This document shows, one piece after another, positions 1 to 5,098 of a DNA stretch of 10,919 nucleotides (the first letter of the stretch is position 1; each line of letters opens with the position of its first letter). Source of the stretch: an uncultured Lachnospiraceae bacterium (GTDB lineage: Bacteria > Bacillota > Clostridia > Lachnospirales > Lachnospiraceae). The stretch spans positions 1 through 10,919 of the forward strand of contig CACZPX010000020.1 in NCBI GenBank assembly GCA_902783095.1, in the 5' to 3' direction. The notes under the pieces are model-generated. The model was not told the DNA's origin. It worked only from the letters and a program-made list of their open reading frames with translations, and searched no databases. A program made the translations under genes and the position numbers.

Positions 1-110
1 GGGATCCGGGGCGTGCCGAAGTCTTCGTCGACCGGCGGCCGGCTGTCCTCTTTTAATACGGGAAACTCCTCCGGGAGCCGCCCGAATTCACTGTCAGAAT
101 AGGTGTTCAT
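1..110 (-). CDS. Unrecognised protein, N-terminal part only (runs off left edge)
   Basis: The open frame starts at ATG 110-108 and has 36 complete codons with no stop before the window ends. The visible residues begin MNTYSDSEFGRLPEEFPVLK and continue with an acidic, proline-containing stretch ending near DFGTPRI. There is no membrane segment or recognisable motif in this part. The start is well supported: GGAGG at 122-118 lies 7 nt upstream of the ATG. The gene begins 15 nt after the stop codon of the MscS-family channel on the same strand, so the two are probably co-transcribed from the channel's promoter. The charged, probably flexible N-terminus could precede a membrane or regulatory domain, but nothing seen here shows that. 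I cannot assign a function. Confidence 0.6.
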   Translation of the reverse strand, partial: MNTYSDSEFGRLPEEFPVLKEDSRPPVDEDFGTPRI

Positions 111-125
111 CTGCCGGCCTCCGGC

Positions 126-1022
126 TTATTTCCGGTGGACGTCCAGCTGCGGGAACGGCACCTCCACGCCGGCCTTGCGGAAGCACAGGAACAGTTCGCG
201 GTTGAGCATGCGCGCGGCCCCGAAGATGTTCTTGTCCTCCACCTCTGCCACAAATTTCAGGTTGACGGAAGAGTCCGCCAGCGCGTCCACGCCCAGGTAG
301 ACGGGCGGGGAGAGCAGGATGTCCGCGTGCCGCTCAAAAATACCGTCCATCATGGCGGGGAGCTTTTCCTCCAGCGCCTCCAGATCGGTCTCGTACGGGA
401 TCGCGATGGTGCTGACCGCGCGCGAGGAGTGGTCGGAGCGGTTTAAGATGTTGGTCATGGCGGAGTTGTTGACGATCTTCACGTTGCCGCCCGCGTCCTC
501 CAGGCAGGTGGTGCGGATGCCGATGGAGGAGACCTTGCCGCGGAAGCCGCCGACCTCCACAAAGTCGCCCACGTTGTACTGGTTCTCAAAGATCATGAAG
601 ATGCCGGTCACCATGTCGGCGATCAGGCTCTCCGCGCCGAAGCCGATGATCAGGGCGACGATCCCCATGCCGGCCACCACGGTGCCCACGTCCGCGCCGA
701 GGATGGTGAGGCCCCAGCAGATGATCACGATCGCCGCCACGTACTTTAAGGCGCTTCCGAAGATGGAAAGCAGCGTCTGTCTGCGGTGGTTTTCCGTCTT
801 GATCAGGCTGAAGATGAACAGGATCAGGTTTTCGGCCGCCAGCACGAGCGCGATCATGATGACGAGCCGCACCAGGGTGGCGGCGTTGAAGTTGATGCCG
901 GAAAAGGCGCTGCCGACGGATTCGAACAGGCCGGTGGCGGTGCCGATCCCAACGGCCGCCGCGCAGACGGCCAGAAAGACGATGAGCTTGACGATGGGTT
1001 TGCTGCCTTTTTTGTTGTCCAT
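126..1022 (-). CDS. Small-conductance mechanosensitive channel (MscS family)
   Basis: This 298-residue inner-membrane protein should open under membrane tension and release solutes during hypo-osmotic shock. Hydrophobic segments lie at about residues 10-32, 48-75 and 88-108. A glycine/alanine-rich pore helix follows at about 112-142 (GMGIVALIIGFGAESLIADM), the most diagnostic MscS feature. After it come FENQYNVGDFVEV (145-157), the start of the beta domain, and the C-terminal motif VEVPFPQLDVH (286-296), typical of the MscS cytoplasmic domain. The length is usual for a minimal family member. I chose ATG 1022 over the frame-open ATG at 1115: the promoter at 1104-1131 would start transcription near 1097, so the longer start would lie outside the mRNA. 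A purine-rich AAAGGGGGAA also sits 5 nt before 1022. The family assignment is firm; the exact paralog (MscS, YkuT or other) cannot be told. Confidence 0.93.
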   Translation of the reverse strand: MDNKKGSKPIVKLIVFLAVCAAAVGIGTATGLFESVGSAFSGINFNAATLVRLVIMIALVLAAENLILFIFSLIKTENHRRQTLLSIFGSALKYVAAIVIICWGLTILGADVGTVVAGMGIVALIIGFGAESLIADMVTGIFMIFENQYNVGDFVEVGGFRGKVSSIGIRTTCLEDAGGNVKIVNNSAMTNILNRSDHSSRAVSTIAIPYETDLEALEEKLPAMMDGIFERHADILLSPPVYLGVDALADSSVNLKFVAEVEDKNIFGAARMLNRELFLCFRKAGVEVPFPQLDVHRK

Positions 1023-1103
1023 AGGTTCCCCCTTTTTGCTGCCGGATGGGCAGCGGTAACGCCTGTTTGCATGCGGTTGACAAATAGAAATGCTCTGTCT
1101 CTT

Positions 1104-1131
1104 ATCATACGGCAAACCGGAGAGATTGCAA
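1104..1131 (-). promoter_or_regulatory. Promoter of the MscS-family gene
   Basis: Read on the minus strand, TTGCAA (1131-1126) and TATGAT (1109-1104) are separated by 16 nt. The -10 matches the SigA consensus at 5 of 6 positions and the -35 at 4 of 6. A long A/T tract (about 1138-1176) lies directly upstream and could act as an UP element. The start would fall near 1097, giving a leader of about 75 nt before the chosen ATG at 1022. Confidence 0.6.
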
Positions 1132-1162
1132 GGGTAAGATAATTATTTTTAAAAATATTTTT

Positions 1163-1193
1163 TAAAAAAAATAAAACCGCCCGCCGGCGGCGG
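1163..1193 (-). terminator. Orphan rho-independent terminator-like hairpin
   Basis: On the minus strand, CCGCCGCC is followed immediately by GGCGGGCGG, which can pair with one bulged G and a tight CCGG turn. TTTTATTTTTTTT follows. This is the form of an intrinsic terminator. No minus-strand gene precedes it in the present sequence, because the DNA to the right is the plus-strand IS. It may be a leftover of a gene lost when the IS arrived, or the T-tract may mainly serve as an UP element for the channel promoter. Confidence 0.45.
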
Positions 1194-1228
1194 CCGTTAT
1201 CATAAGTGAAAGGGCCGCGCACGAGCCG

Positions 1229-1269
1229 CCTGCACCGCTCTCAGGTGTGTTTTGGGAGAGCGGTGCAGG
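1229..1269. repeat. Perfect 14-bp inverted repeat next to the IS left end
   Basis: CCTGCACCGCTCTC (1229-1242) is exactly complemented by GAGAGCGGTGCAGG (1256-1269) with a 13-nt loop. Five A residues follow, and the IS begins at 1275. Neither strand has a T-tract in the right place, so it does not look like a working terminator. It may be a fold-back target favoured by the IS, a regulator site, or a cut-off remnant. Confidence 0.7.
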
Positions 1270-1274
1270 AAAAA

Positions 1275-1300
1275 TGTTGAGGTACAATAGATAGGTAACA
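1275..1300 (+). repeat. Left terminal inverted repeat of the IS
   Basis: It begins TGTTGAGG and contains GATAGGTAACA. It pairs with the right end at 2430-2455, with the strongest match in the inner 11 bases (10 of 11). The inner block is probably the transposase recognition core. Confidence 0.65.
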
Positions 1301-1327
1301 AATAAAAAAGCAAAGACTCTACCGATT

Positions 1328-1336
1328 TGGTACAAT
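1328..1336 (+). promoter_or_regulatory. Extended -10 promoter for the transposase
   Basis: TGGTACAAT fits the extended -10 pattern TGnTAnAAT. No good -35 is found 17 nt upstream, as is usual for extended -10 promoters. It lies inside the element, 44 nt before the transposase start. The sequence GGTACAAT also occurs in the left end (from 1281) and, inverted, at 2339-2346, so the motif may instead or also be a protein-binding repeat. Confidence 0.4.
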
Positions 1337-1379
1337 GTTAATCACCACAAAAACATAAGCCAAGGGGGAGAATCTTTGC

Positions 1380-2303
1380 ATGGATATTATAACGCAAACT
1401 AAATACTGGCGTCAACGGATGGTAAAATATGCCCTTAAGCACGGAGCAACGGCAACATCTATACGTTATAAAGTCAGCAGAAAAACCGTACATAAGTGGT
1501 TAAAACGGTATGACGGAACGCTGGACAGTCTTGCGGATCAGAGCCACAGACCAAAAGTATCTCCAAGAGCACACACGGAAGAAGAACTGAGAAAGATACG
1601 GAAAAGATTAAAACGCCATAAGTGGAGAGATCTGATTCTGGCATACCAGGAACTGATAGAAAAGGACGGATATACACGAAGCTATGGCGGTTTTAAGCGA
1701 ATTGCCGAGAAGCTCCTGTCTGAAAAGCCACCAAAGAAGAAAAAGAAACGAAAGCCCAAACCGTACCAGAGAGCAGCGTACCCGGGACAGAAAGTCCAGA
1801 TCGATGTAAAGTATGTTCCGTCATACTGTGTGACAAACGGAGAAAAGTACTATCAATATACAGCCGTTGATGAATGCAGCAGATGGACATATCGTGAAAT
1901 GTATGATGAGCACAGCACATACAGTTCAAAAGACTTTTTAGAGAAACTGATCAGGAAGGCCCCGTTTCCGATACGGGAGGTGCAGACAGACAACGGATCA
2001 GAGTTTACGAACCGTTTACAGGTGACCAAAAGCAAGCATCTTACGATGTTCGAAAAAGCGTTGAATGATTATGGGATCCTATATCACAGAATTCAGATAG
2101 CAACACCACGTCATAATGGAAAAGTGGAAAGACAGCATCGGATCGATGAAGAACGATTTTATCAGTCAATGAGAATGTACAGTCTGGAAGATGGGAGAAA
2201 GCAATTAGCGGTATATCAAAAGAAGTCAAACAACTATATCAAGCAATGTCTGGGTATGAAAACACCAAATCAGATTGTTGAAATGTATCAGGCGGTAATG
2301 TAG
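1380..2303 (+). CDS. IS481-family DDE transposase
   Basis: The 307-residue protein catalyses cut-and-join transposition of its own element. An N-terminal helix-turn-helix (about residues 14-42, with KVSRKTVHKWLKRY) should bind the ends, followed by a second helical DNA-binding segment (about 64-116). A lysine-rich linker (119-127) leads into the retroviral-integrase-type core. Catalytic residues are visible: D142 in VQIDVKYV, D204 in QTDNGSEF and E250 in HNGKVERQHR. The spacing and the NGKVER context fit IS481 rather than IS3 (no OrfA/OrfB frameshift). The gene appears intact. AAGGGGGAG ends 9 nt before the ATG and supports the start. Its codon use is visibly more AT-rich than in the neighbouring genes. 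Family assignment is from motifs, not a search. Confidence 0.92.
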   Translation: MDIITQTKYWRQRMVKYALKHGATATSIRYKVSRKTVHKWLKRYDGTLDSLADQSHRPKVSPRAHTEEELRKIRKRLKRHKWRDLILAYQELIEKDGYTRSYGGFKRIAEKLLSEKPPKKKKKRKPKPYQRAAYPGQKVQIDVKYVPSYCVTNGEKYYQYTAVDECSRWTYREMYDEHSTYSSKDFLEKLIRKAPFPIREVQTDNGSEFTNRLQVTKSKHLTMFEKALNDYGILYHRIQIATPRHNGKVERQHRIDEERFYQSMRMYSLEDGRKQLAVYQKKSNNYIKQCLGMKTPNQIVEMYQAVM

Positions 2304-2307
2304 CGAG

Positions 2308-2334
2308 CAGGCAGCAGCGAAGCTGCTGCGCCTG
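2308..2334. repeat. Stem-loop just after the transposase stop
   Basis: CAGGCAGCAGC (2308-2318), loop GAA, then GCTGCTG, a CG bulge and CCTG (2322-2334) form an 11-bp stem. It lies 4 nt after the stop codon. There is no T-tract, so it is not a classical terminator. It could protect the transposase mRNA 3' end or mark the element's structured right end. Confidence 0.6.
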
Positions 2335-2358
2335 TCACCATTGTACCCAGAGGAATCC

Positions 2359-2411
2359 GTGTCAAGGTCAGGTAGTATTTCCTTCGGAAATCTCCACCTT
2401 TCCCTTGACAC
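2359..2411. repeat. Long nested stem-loop in the IS right end
   Basis: GTGTCAAGG (2359-2367) pairs with CCTTGACAC (2403-2411). Inside it, AGGT pairs with ACCT, and ATTTCC (2377-2382) pairs with GGAAAT (2386-2391) around a TTC loop. The whole can form an extended hairpin with small interior loops, ending 19 nt before the right terminal repeat. Its role is unknown. Confidence 0.6.
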
Positions 2412-2429
2412 GAAGAGTCGAATTGAAAG

Positions 2430-2455
2430 TGTAACCTATCATTGACGCCCATACA
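2430..2455 (-). repeat. Right terminal inverted repeat of the IS
   Basis: Read inward on the minus strand it begins TGTATGGGCG and contains GATAGGTTACA at the same offset as the left end. The 3-base tip TGT is also shared. Confidence 0.65.
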
Positions 2456-2485
2456 CTTTCCGCCCGCCCCATGCGGCTTATCCGC

Positions 2486-2514
2486 TTGACAATCTGTAAG
2501 ATCCGTTGTTAGAT
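2486..2514 (+). promoter_or_regulatory. Candidate promoter of the M20 peptidase
   Basis: A perfect TTGACA (2486-2491) is followed after 17 nt by TTAGAT (2509-2514), a poor -10 (3 of 6). It lies 31 nt past the IS tip. A consensus -35 with a weak -10 may indicate activator dependence, or the gene may rely partly on transcription from the IS. GGAGG at 2532-2536, 10 nt before the ATG, provides the ribosome binding site. Confidence 0.35.
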
Positions 2515-2546
2515 GGTCCTATCGAACACACGGAGGCAATTCATCC

Positions 2547-3959
2547 ATGAACGATCTTTTTTCCTGTTTTGACCACGAATCCGACTATCCCGATCTGGAT
2601 ATTTGCGGTGCTGCGGAGCGCCTCTCCCGGGCCATCCAGTGCAAAACGGTCAGCGACTGCGCGGACCCCGCGCCCTTTGACGCGCTGCACGATCTGATGC
2701 GGTCCTGCTATCCGGCCGTTATGGCCGCCGGCCATTTTCAGACGGTTGGCCGCAGCGTTCTGATCACCGTTCCCGGCACGCAGAAAGCTCTGCCGCCCGC
2801 GCTGTTTATGGCGCACCAGGACGTGGTGCCCGTGGTAGAAGGCACGGAGAACGACTGGACCTGGCCCGCCTTTTCCGGCGCGGTGGAGGACGGCTATATC
2901 TGGGGCCGCGGCACGCTGGACATCAAAGAGATGGTCTTTGGCGAGCTGGAGGCCGCGGAATACCTGCTTGCACACGGCAAACGTCCGGTGCGCACCGTCA
3001 TTCTGGCTTTCGGTGAAGACGAGGAGACCTTCAACCGCGGGTCCAAGGCCCTCTCCGACCTGTTGAAGAGTTACGGCACCCGGCTGGCCTTCGTCCTGGA
3101 CGAGGGCGGCGGCGGGATCGACGACGGCGCCCTGTTCGGCGCGCCCGGCGTGAACATCGCCTCCGTCGACCTGATGGAAAAGGGCTACGCGGATCTGCGC
3201 CTGTCCGTCAGGAGCAGGGGCGGACATTCCAGCAGGCCCTGGGGCGGCACCTCGCTGGGGAATCTTTCCCGCGCCATCGCCGCCGTTGTGGATCACCCGT
3301 TCCCCGCGCGTCTGCCGGACATCGTCAAGGCGCAGTTAAAGAGCCTGCAGCCCTATATCTCGGAGGAGCCGCTGCGCTCGCTTGCCGCGGACGTGGATGC
3401 CAACGCGGACGCCATCGCGGCATACTGCCTGCAGAACAGAGACCTCTTCAATCTGGTGATCACCACCATCGCCCCGACCGTGATCAACGGCAGCAGCAAG
3501 GCTCCCAACGTGATGCCGCAGAACATGGACGCCGTGATCAACTTCCGGCTGGCGGAAGGCCATACGCCGGAACAGGTGATGACGCACTGCCGCCAGGTGA
3601 TCAAAGACGCCGGCCTGACGCTCGCCGAGGACGATCCGGAGAGCGGCGTTTCGCTGTCCTTTGACCAGGCCAACCCGCCTTCCGCCATGGCCCGCTGCGA
3701 CGGCTACGGCTACGCCAAGGTGGTGGAGGCCATGCAGTATTACTATAAGGACATCGTGTTCTACCCCGCCTGCAGCGGCGGCGCGACGGACGCGCACAAC
3801 TACGAGCAGATCTGCGACACCTGCCTGCGCCGCAGCCCTTTCCTGTCCCCTGCCGAGGACGAAGGCGGCGTACACGGCACCAACGAGCGCATCACCATCC
3901 GCTCCTACGCGCAGGGCATCCGCACCCTCATCCGCCTGATGGACGCCACCTGTTTCTGA
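2547..3959 (+). CDS. M20 family metallopeptidase, carboxypeptidase S type
   Basis: This 470-residue cytoplasmic enzyme should hydrolyse a terminal peptide or acyl-amino-acid bond using two zinc ions. The M20 motifs appear in order: MAHQDVVPV (88-96; zinc ligand H90, D92), WGRGTLDIK (119-127; bridging D125), GEDEE (156-160; catalytic E159, zinc ligand E160), VLDEGGG (183-189; zinc ligand D185), GGHSSRP (225-231, dimerisation domain) and GVHGTNERI (441-449; zinc ligand H443). All metal-binding positions are present, so it looks active. The W-P-F-SG region before the GRG motif resembles carboxypeptidase S/PM20D1 relatives more than ArgE or DapE. No signal peptide is seen. It stands alone between the IS and a terminator; substrate cannot be deduced. 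Confidence 0.92.
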   Translation: MNDLFSCFDHESDYPDLDICGAAERLSRAIQCKTVSDCADPAPFDALHDLMRSCYPAVMAAGHFQTVGRSVLITVPGTQKALPPALFMAHQDVVPVVEGTENDWTWPAFSGAVEDGYIWGRGTLDIKEMVFGELEAAEYLLAHGKRPVRTVILAFGEDEETFNRGSKALSDLLKSYGTRLAFVLDEGGGGIDDGALFGAPGVNIASVDLMEKGYADLRLSVRSRGGHSSRPWGGTSLGNLSRAIAAVVDHPFPARLPDIVKAQLKSLQPYISEEPLRSLAADVDANADAIAAYCLQNRDLFNLVITTIAPTVINGSSKAPNVMPQNMDAVINFRLAEGHTPEQVMTHCRQVIKDAGLTLAEDDPESGVSLSFDQANPPSAMARCDGYGYAKVVEAMQYYYKDIVFYPACSGGATDAHNYEQICDTCLRRSPFLSPAEDEGGVHGTNERITIRSYAQGIRTLIRLMDATCF

Positions 3960-3978
3960 CGGCACGGTGACACTCGGG

Positions 3979-4008
3979 GACGCGGGGACGGTCCTCACCG
4001 TCCTCATT
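3979..4008 (+). repeat. REP-like palindromic repeat, copy A1
   Basis: This 30-nt unit contains CGCGGGGACGGTCCT followed by GTCCTCATT. It matches copy A2 at 27 of 30 positions. GGGGAC and GTCCTC can pair with one G-U, and GGACGGTCC is a near-perfect palindrome. It lies between the M20 stop codon and its terminator, so it should appear in the 3' end of that mRNA. Confidence 0.75.
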
Positions 4009-4012
4009 TCCC

Positions 4013-4057
4013 AAAGAGATGCATCCTTTTCAAAGCAAAAAGGACGCATCTCTTTTT
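4013..4057 (+). terminator. Rho-independent terminator of the M20 gene
   Basis: The left arm AAAGAGATGCATCCTTTT (4013-4030) pairs with 4038-4055 with a single A-C mismatch and a 7-nt loop; the arm ends in a run of T that continues to 4057. It is strong on the plus strand. On the minus strand the stem is followed by GGGAAATG, so it would be a poor terminator for the RAYT gene. Confidence 0.85.
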
Positions 4058-4062
4058 ATGCG

Positions 4063-4092
4063 GACGCGGGGACGGTCCTTCCTGTCCTCATT
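4063..4092 (+). repeat. REP-like palindromic repeat, copy A2
   Basis: This 30-nt unit has the same orientation as A1 and differs from it at three positions in the centre. Its core CGGGGACGGTCCTT, then CTGTCCTCA, matches the reverse complement of copies B1 and B2 on the other side of the RAYT gene at all but one position. It lies 39 nt from the RAYT stop codon. Confidence 0.8.
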
Positions 4093-4131
4093 CTGCGCTT
4101 TTCCGCCCCGCTTTTCGCGCGATCATATGCC

Positions 4132-4887
4132 TCACATTTCCGTTTTTCTGCTCAGTACTCTCTCGATTGTCGCCTTGCCGATCCCCGTCAATCGGGCTGC
4201 CTGCCGTATGGAGATCCCGGCGTCCCGTATTTTTCGGATCGCCTCATCGCGGGATGCTTTGTCCAGATGCGCGATTTCACTCACATCCCCGCACTCACAG
4301 ATCTGCCGGATCCGTCTGACGGCTGCATCATCTCCTTCACGGTCTTCCAAATCATCCATATGCCGCATGCCCGGATCCTCATTGATAAATTCTTTAAGCC
4401 CAGCCAGGGGGCAAGGGACTAACGAATCCATACGATCCAGGTCCTCTCCGCCCATCAGCCCGGCGCAGCCGAGCCAGGCATAGTCCGCCGGTTCGCGGCA
4501 TAGCCCCGCCTTCACGGGGTTCTGGCAGATGTAACGCAGCACACTGATAAAATACGCATCATCTTCCACCGGTTCACTGCGGAAACGCCCCTGGAACAGG
4601 TGCCCGACGCACTGATATTTCCAATTGAAATAATTTGCATAAGAAACGCCGACTCGTTTGATGGTTGTCCCCAGCGGCTCCTTCCCCTCTTTCAGCAGAA
4701 GATGCACATGATTGCCCATCAGGCAATAGGCATACAGCTCCGCTCCCGCCTGGATTTTTGCACGGAGTATTACGGAGATGAACTTCCGATGGTCCGCATC
4801 GTCCAAAAAGATTTCTTTTCGATTGACGCCCCGCAGCATCACATGATAAAGCCCCGAGACCGATTTCTGACGTGGTTTTCTAGACAT
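4132..4887 (-). CDS. REP-associated tyrosine transposase (RAYT, Y1_Tnp/HUH) with C-terminal HTH
   Basis: The 251-residue protein belongs to the single-strand HUH endonuclease fold of IS200/IS605 relatives, which cleave and join DNA through a covalent tyrosine. Visible are YHVMLRGVNR (14-23), the metal-binding GNHVHLLL (58-65; H60 and H62), a tyrosine helix SYANYFNWKY (82-91; Y83 or Y86 the likely nucleophile), and GHLFQGRFRSEPV (95-107), typical of RAYTs rather than IS200. Residues about 211-246 form an extra DNA-binding region with a helix-turn-helix look (SIRQAARLTGIGKATIERV). The start is supported by AAAGGA about 9 nt upstream and a TATAAT box. It sits between inverted repeat pairs A1/A2 and B1/B2, its probable targets. 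RAYTs are usually domesticated single-copy genes that mobilise REP sequences rather than themselves. Confidence 0.92.
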   Translation of the reverse strand: MSRKPRQKSVSGLYHVMLRGVNRKEIFLDDADHRKFISVILRAKIQAGAELYAYCLMGNHVHLLLKEGKEPLGTTIKRVGVSYANYFNWKYQCVGHLFQGRFRSEPVEDDAYFISVLRYICQNPVKAGLCREPADYAWLGCAGLMGGEDLDRMDSLVPCPLAGLKEFINEDPGMRHMDDLEDREGDDAAVRRIRQICECGDVSEIAHLDKASRDEAIRKIRDAGISIRQAARLTGIGKATIERVLSRKTEM

Positions 4888-4918
4888 GGCAATAGATCCT
4901 TTATAGAATTGATATTTT

Positions 4919-4945
4919 ATTATAACCAGTTTTTGTCATTTTCAA
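4919..4945 (-). promoter_or_regulatory. Promoter of the RAYT gene
   Basis: On the minus strand TTGAAA (4945-4940) and a perfect TATAAT (4924-4919) are separated by 15 nt, shorter than ideal. The perfect -10 in a very AT-rich setting makes this the clear candidate, giving a leader of about 25 nt. Confidence 0.55.
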
Positions 4946-4970
4946 AAGAGTTTTGATCTAAATTCAGGTT

Positions 4971-5007
4971 AAAAAATCCCCCTCTGCGATATTTGGCAGA
5001 GGGGGAT
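4971..5007 (-). terminator. Rho-independent terminator of the ABC exporter operon
   Basis: On the minus strand the 12-bp perfect stem (5007-4996 with 4987-4976), with the arm ATCCCCCTCTGC, encloses an 8-nt loop and is followed by a run of T. It ends transcription about 90 nt after the permease stop and separates that operon from the RAYT promoter. Confidence 0.88.
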
Positions 5008-5024
5008 AACGATGACTTGGTTTG

Positions 5025-5057
5025 TGAGGACAGTAAGGACCGTCCCCGTGTCTCATG
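5025..5057 (-). repeat. REP-like palindromic repeat, copy B1
   Basis: TGAGGACAG, then AAGGACCGTCCCC and GTGTCTCATG, is nearly identical to B2 (one change in 33 nt) and repeats with a 31-nt period, so the copies touch. It is inverted relative to A1/A2. It lies between the permease stop and its terminator. Confidence 0.8.
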
Positions 5058-5088
5058 AGGACAGCAAGGACCGTCCCCGTGTCTCATG
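5056..5088 (-). repeat. REP-like palindromic repeat, copy B2
   Basis: This is the second tandem copy, ending 11 nt from the permease stop codon. Its inner palindrome is GGACCGTCC, and its outer arms GAGGAC and GTCCCC can fold with one G-U pair. A further partial GTCTCA follows at 5090-5095. Confidence 0.8.
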
Positions 5089-5098
5089 CGTCTCAGTG

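Larger units (their letters stand above)
1023..1379. other. Non-coding stretch between the channel gene and the IS transposase
   Basis: This 357-nt gap holds, in order: the leader and promoter of the MscS-family gene, an A/T tract, a minus-strand terminator-like hairpin (1163-1193), a perfect 14-bp inverted repeat (1229-1269), the left end of the insertion sequence at 1275, and the transposase promoter and ribosome binding site. Base composition switches abruptly from GC-rich (1177-1270) to AT-rich at 1271, marking the junction with the IS. I see no supported gene in it. Confidence 0.6.
1275..2455 (+). mobile_element. IS481-like insertion sequence, about 1.18 kb
   Basis: The element is bounded by inverted ends that both begin 5'-TGT and share the block GATAGGT-ACA at identical distance (positions 16-26) from each tip; 16 of 26 terminal bases match without gaps. 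A second shared hexamer, GACTCT, lies 41 nt from the left tip and 37 nt from the right tip. It encodes one DDE transposase of complete length and is visibly more AT-rich than the surrounding genes, consistent with transfer. About 150 nt of non-coding, foldable DNA separates the transposase stop from the right tip. No direct target duplication is visible: the left flank is GGAAAAA and the right flank CTTTCCG. The ends are therefore inferred from the inverted repeats alone. Confidence 0.75.

Noticed and set aside
1229..1269. Hairpin as a rho-independent terminator
   Set aside because: No T-tract follows it on either strand; the adjacent run is A on the plus strand, before IS DNA begins.
1197..1274. 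Possible C-terminal remnant of a minus-strand gene ending in TGA TAA just before the orphan terminator
   Set aside because: A frame does end in a double stop near 1202-1197, but only a few dozen codons remain before the IS, one of its segments is the perfect hairpin, and nothing is recognisable. Too little to call.
2304..2455. Structured IS end as an IS110-type bridge RNA
   Set aside because: The transposase is a DDE enzyme with a helix-turn-helix, not a DEDD/serine IS110 recombinase, and the element has terminal inverted repeats, which bridge-RNA elements largely lack.
2541..3296. Minus-strand open frame opposite the M20 peptidase
   Set aside because: Antisense to a gene with all zinc-binding motifs present. 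It has no recognisable domain and low-complexity Gly/Ala/Arg content.
5025..5088. Short tandem repeats that could be a CRISPR array
   Set aside because: Only two abutting copies with no spacers between them, a palindromic core shared with inverted copies beyond the RAYT gene, and no cas genes.
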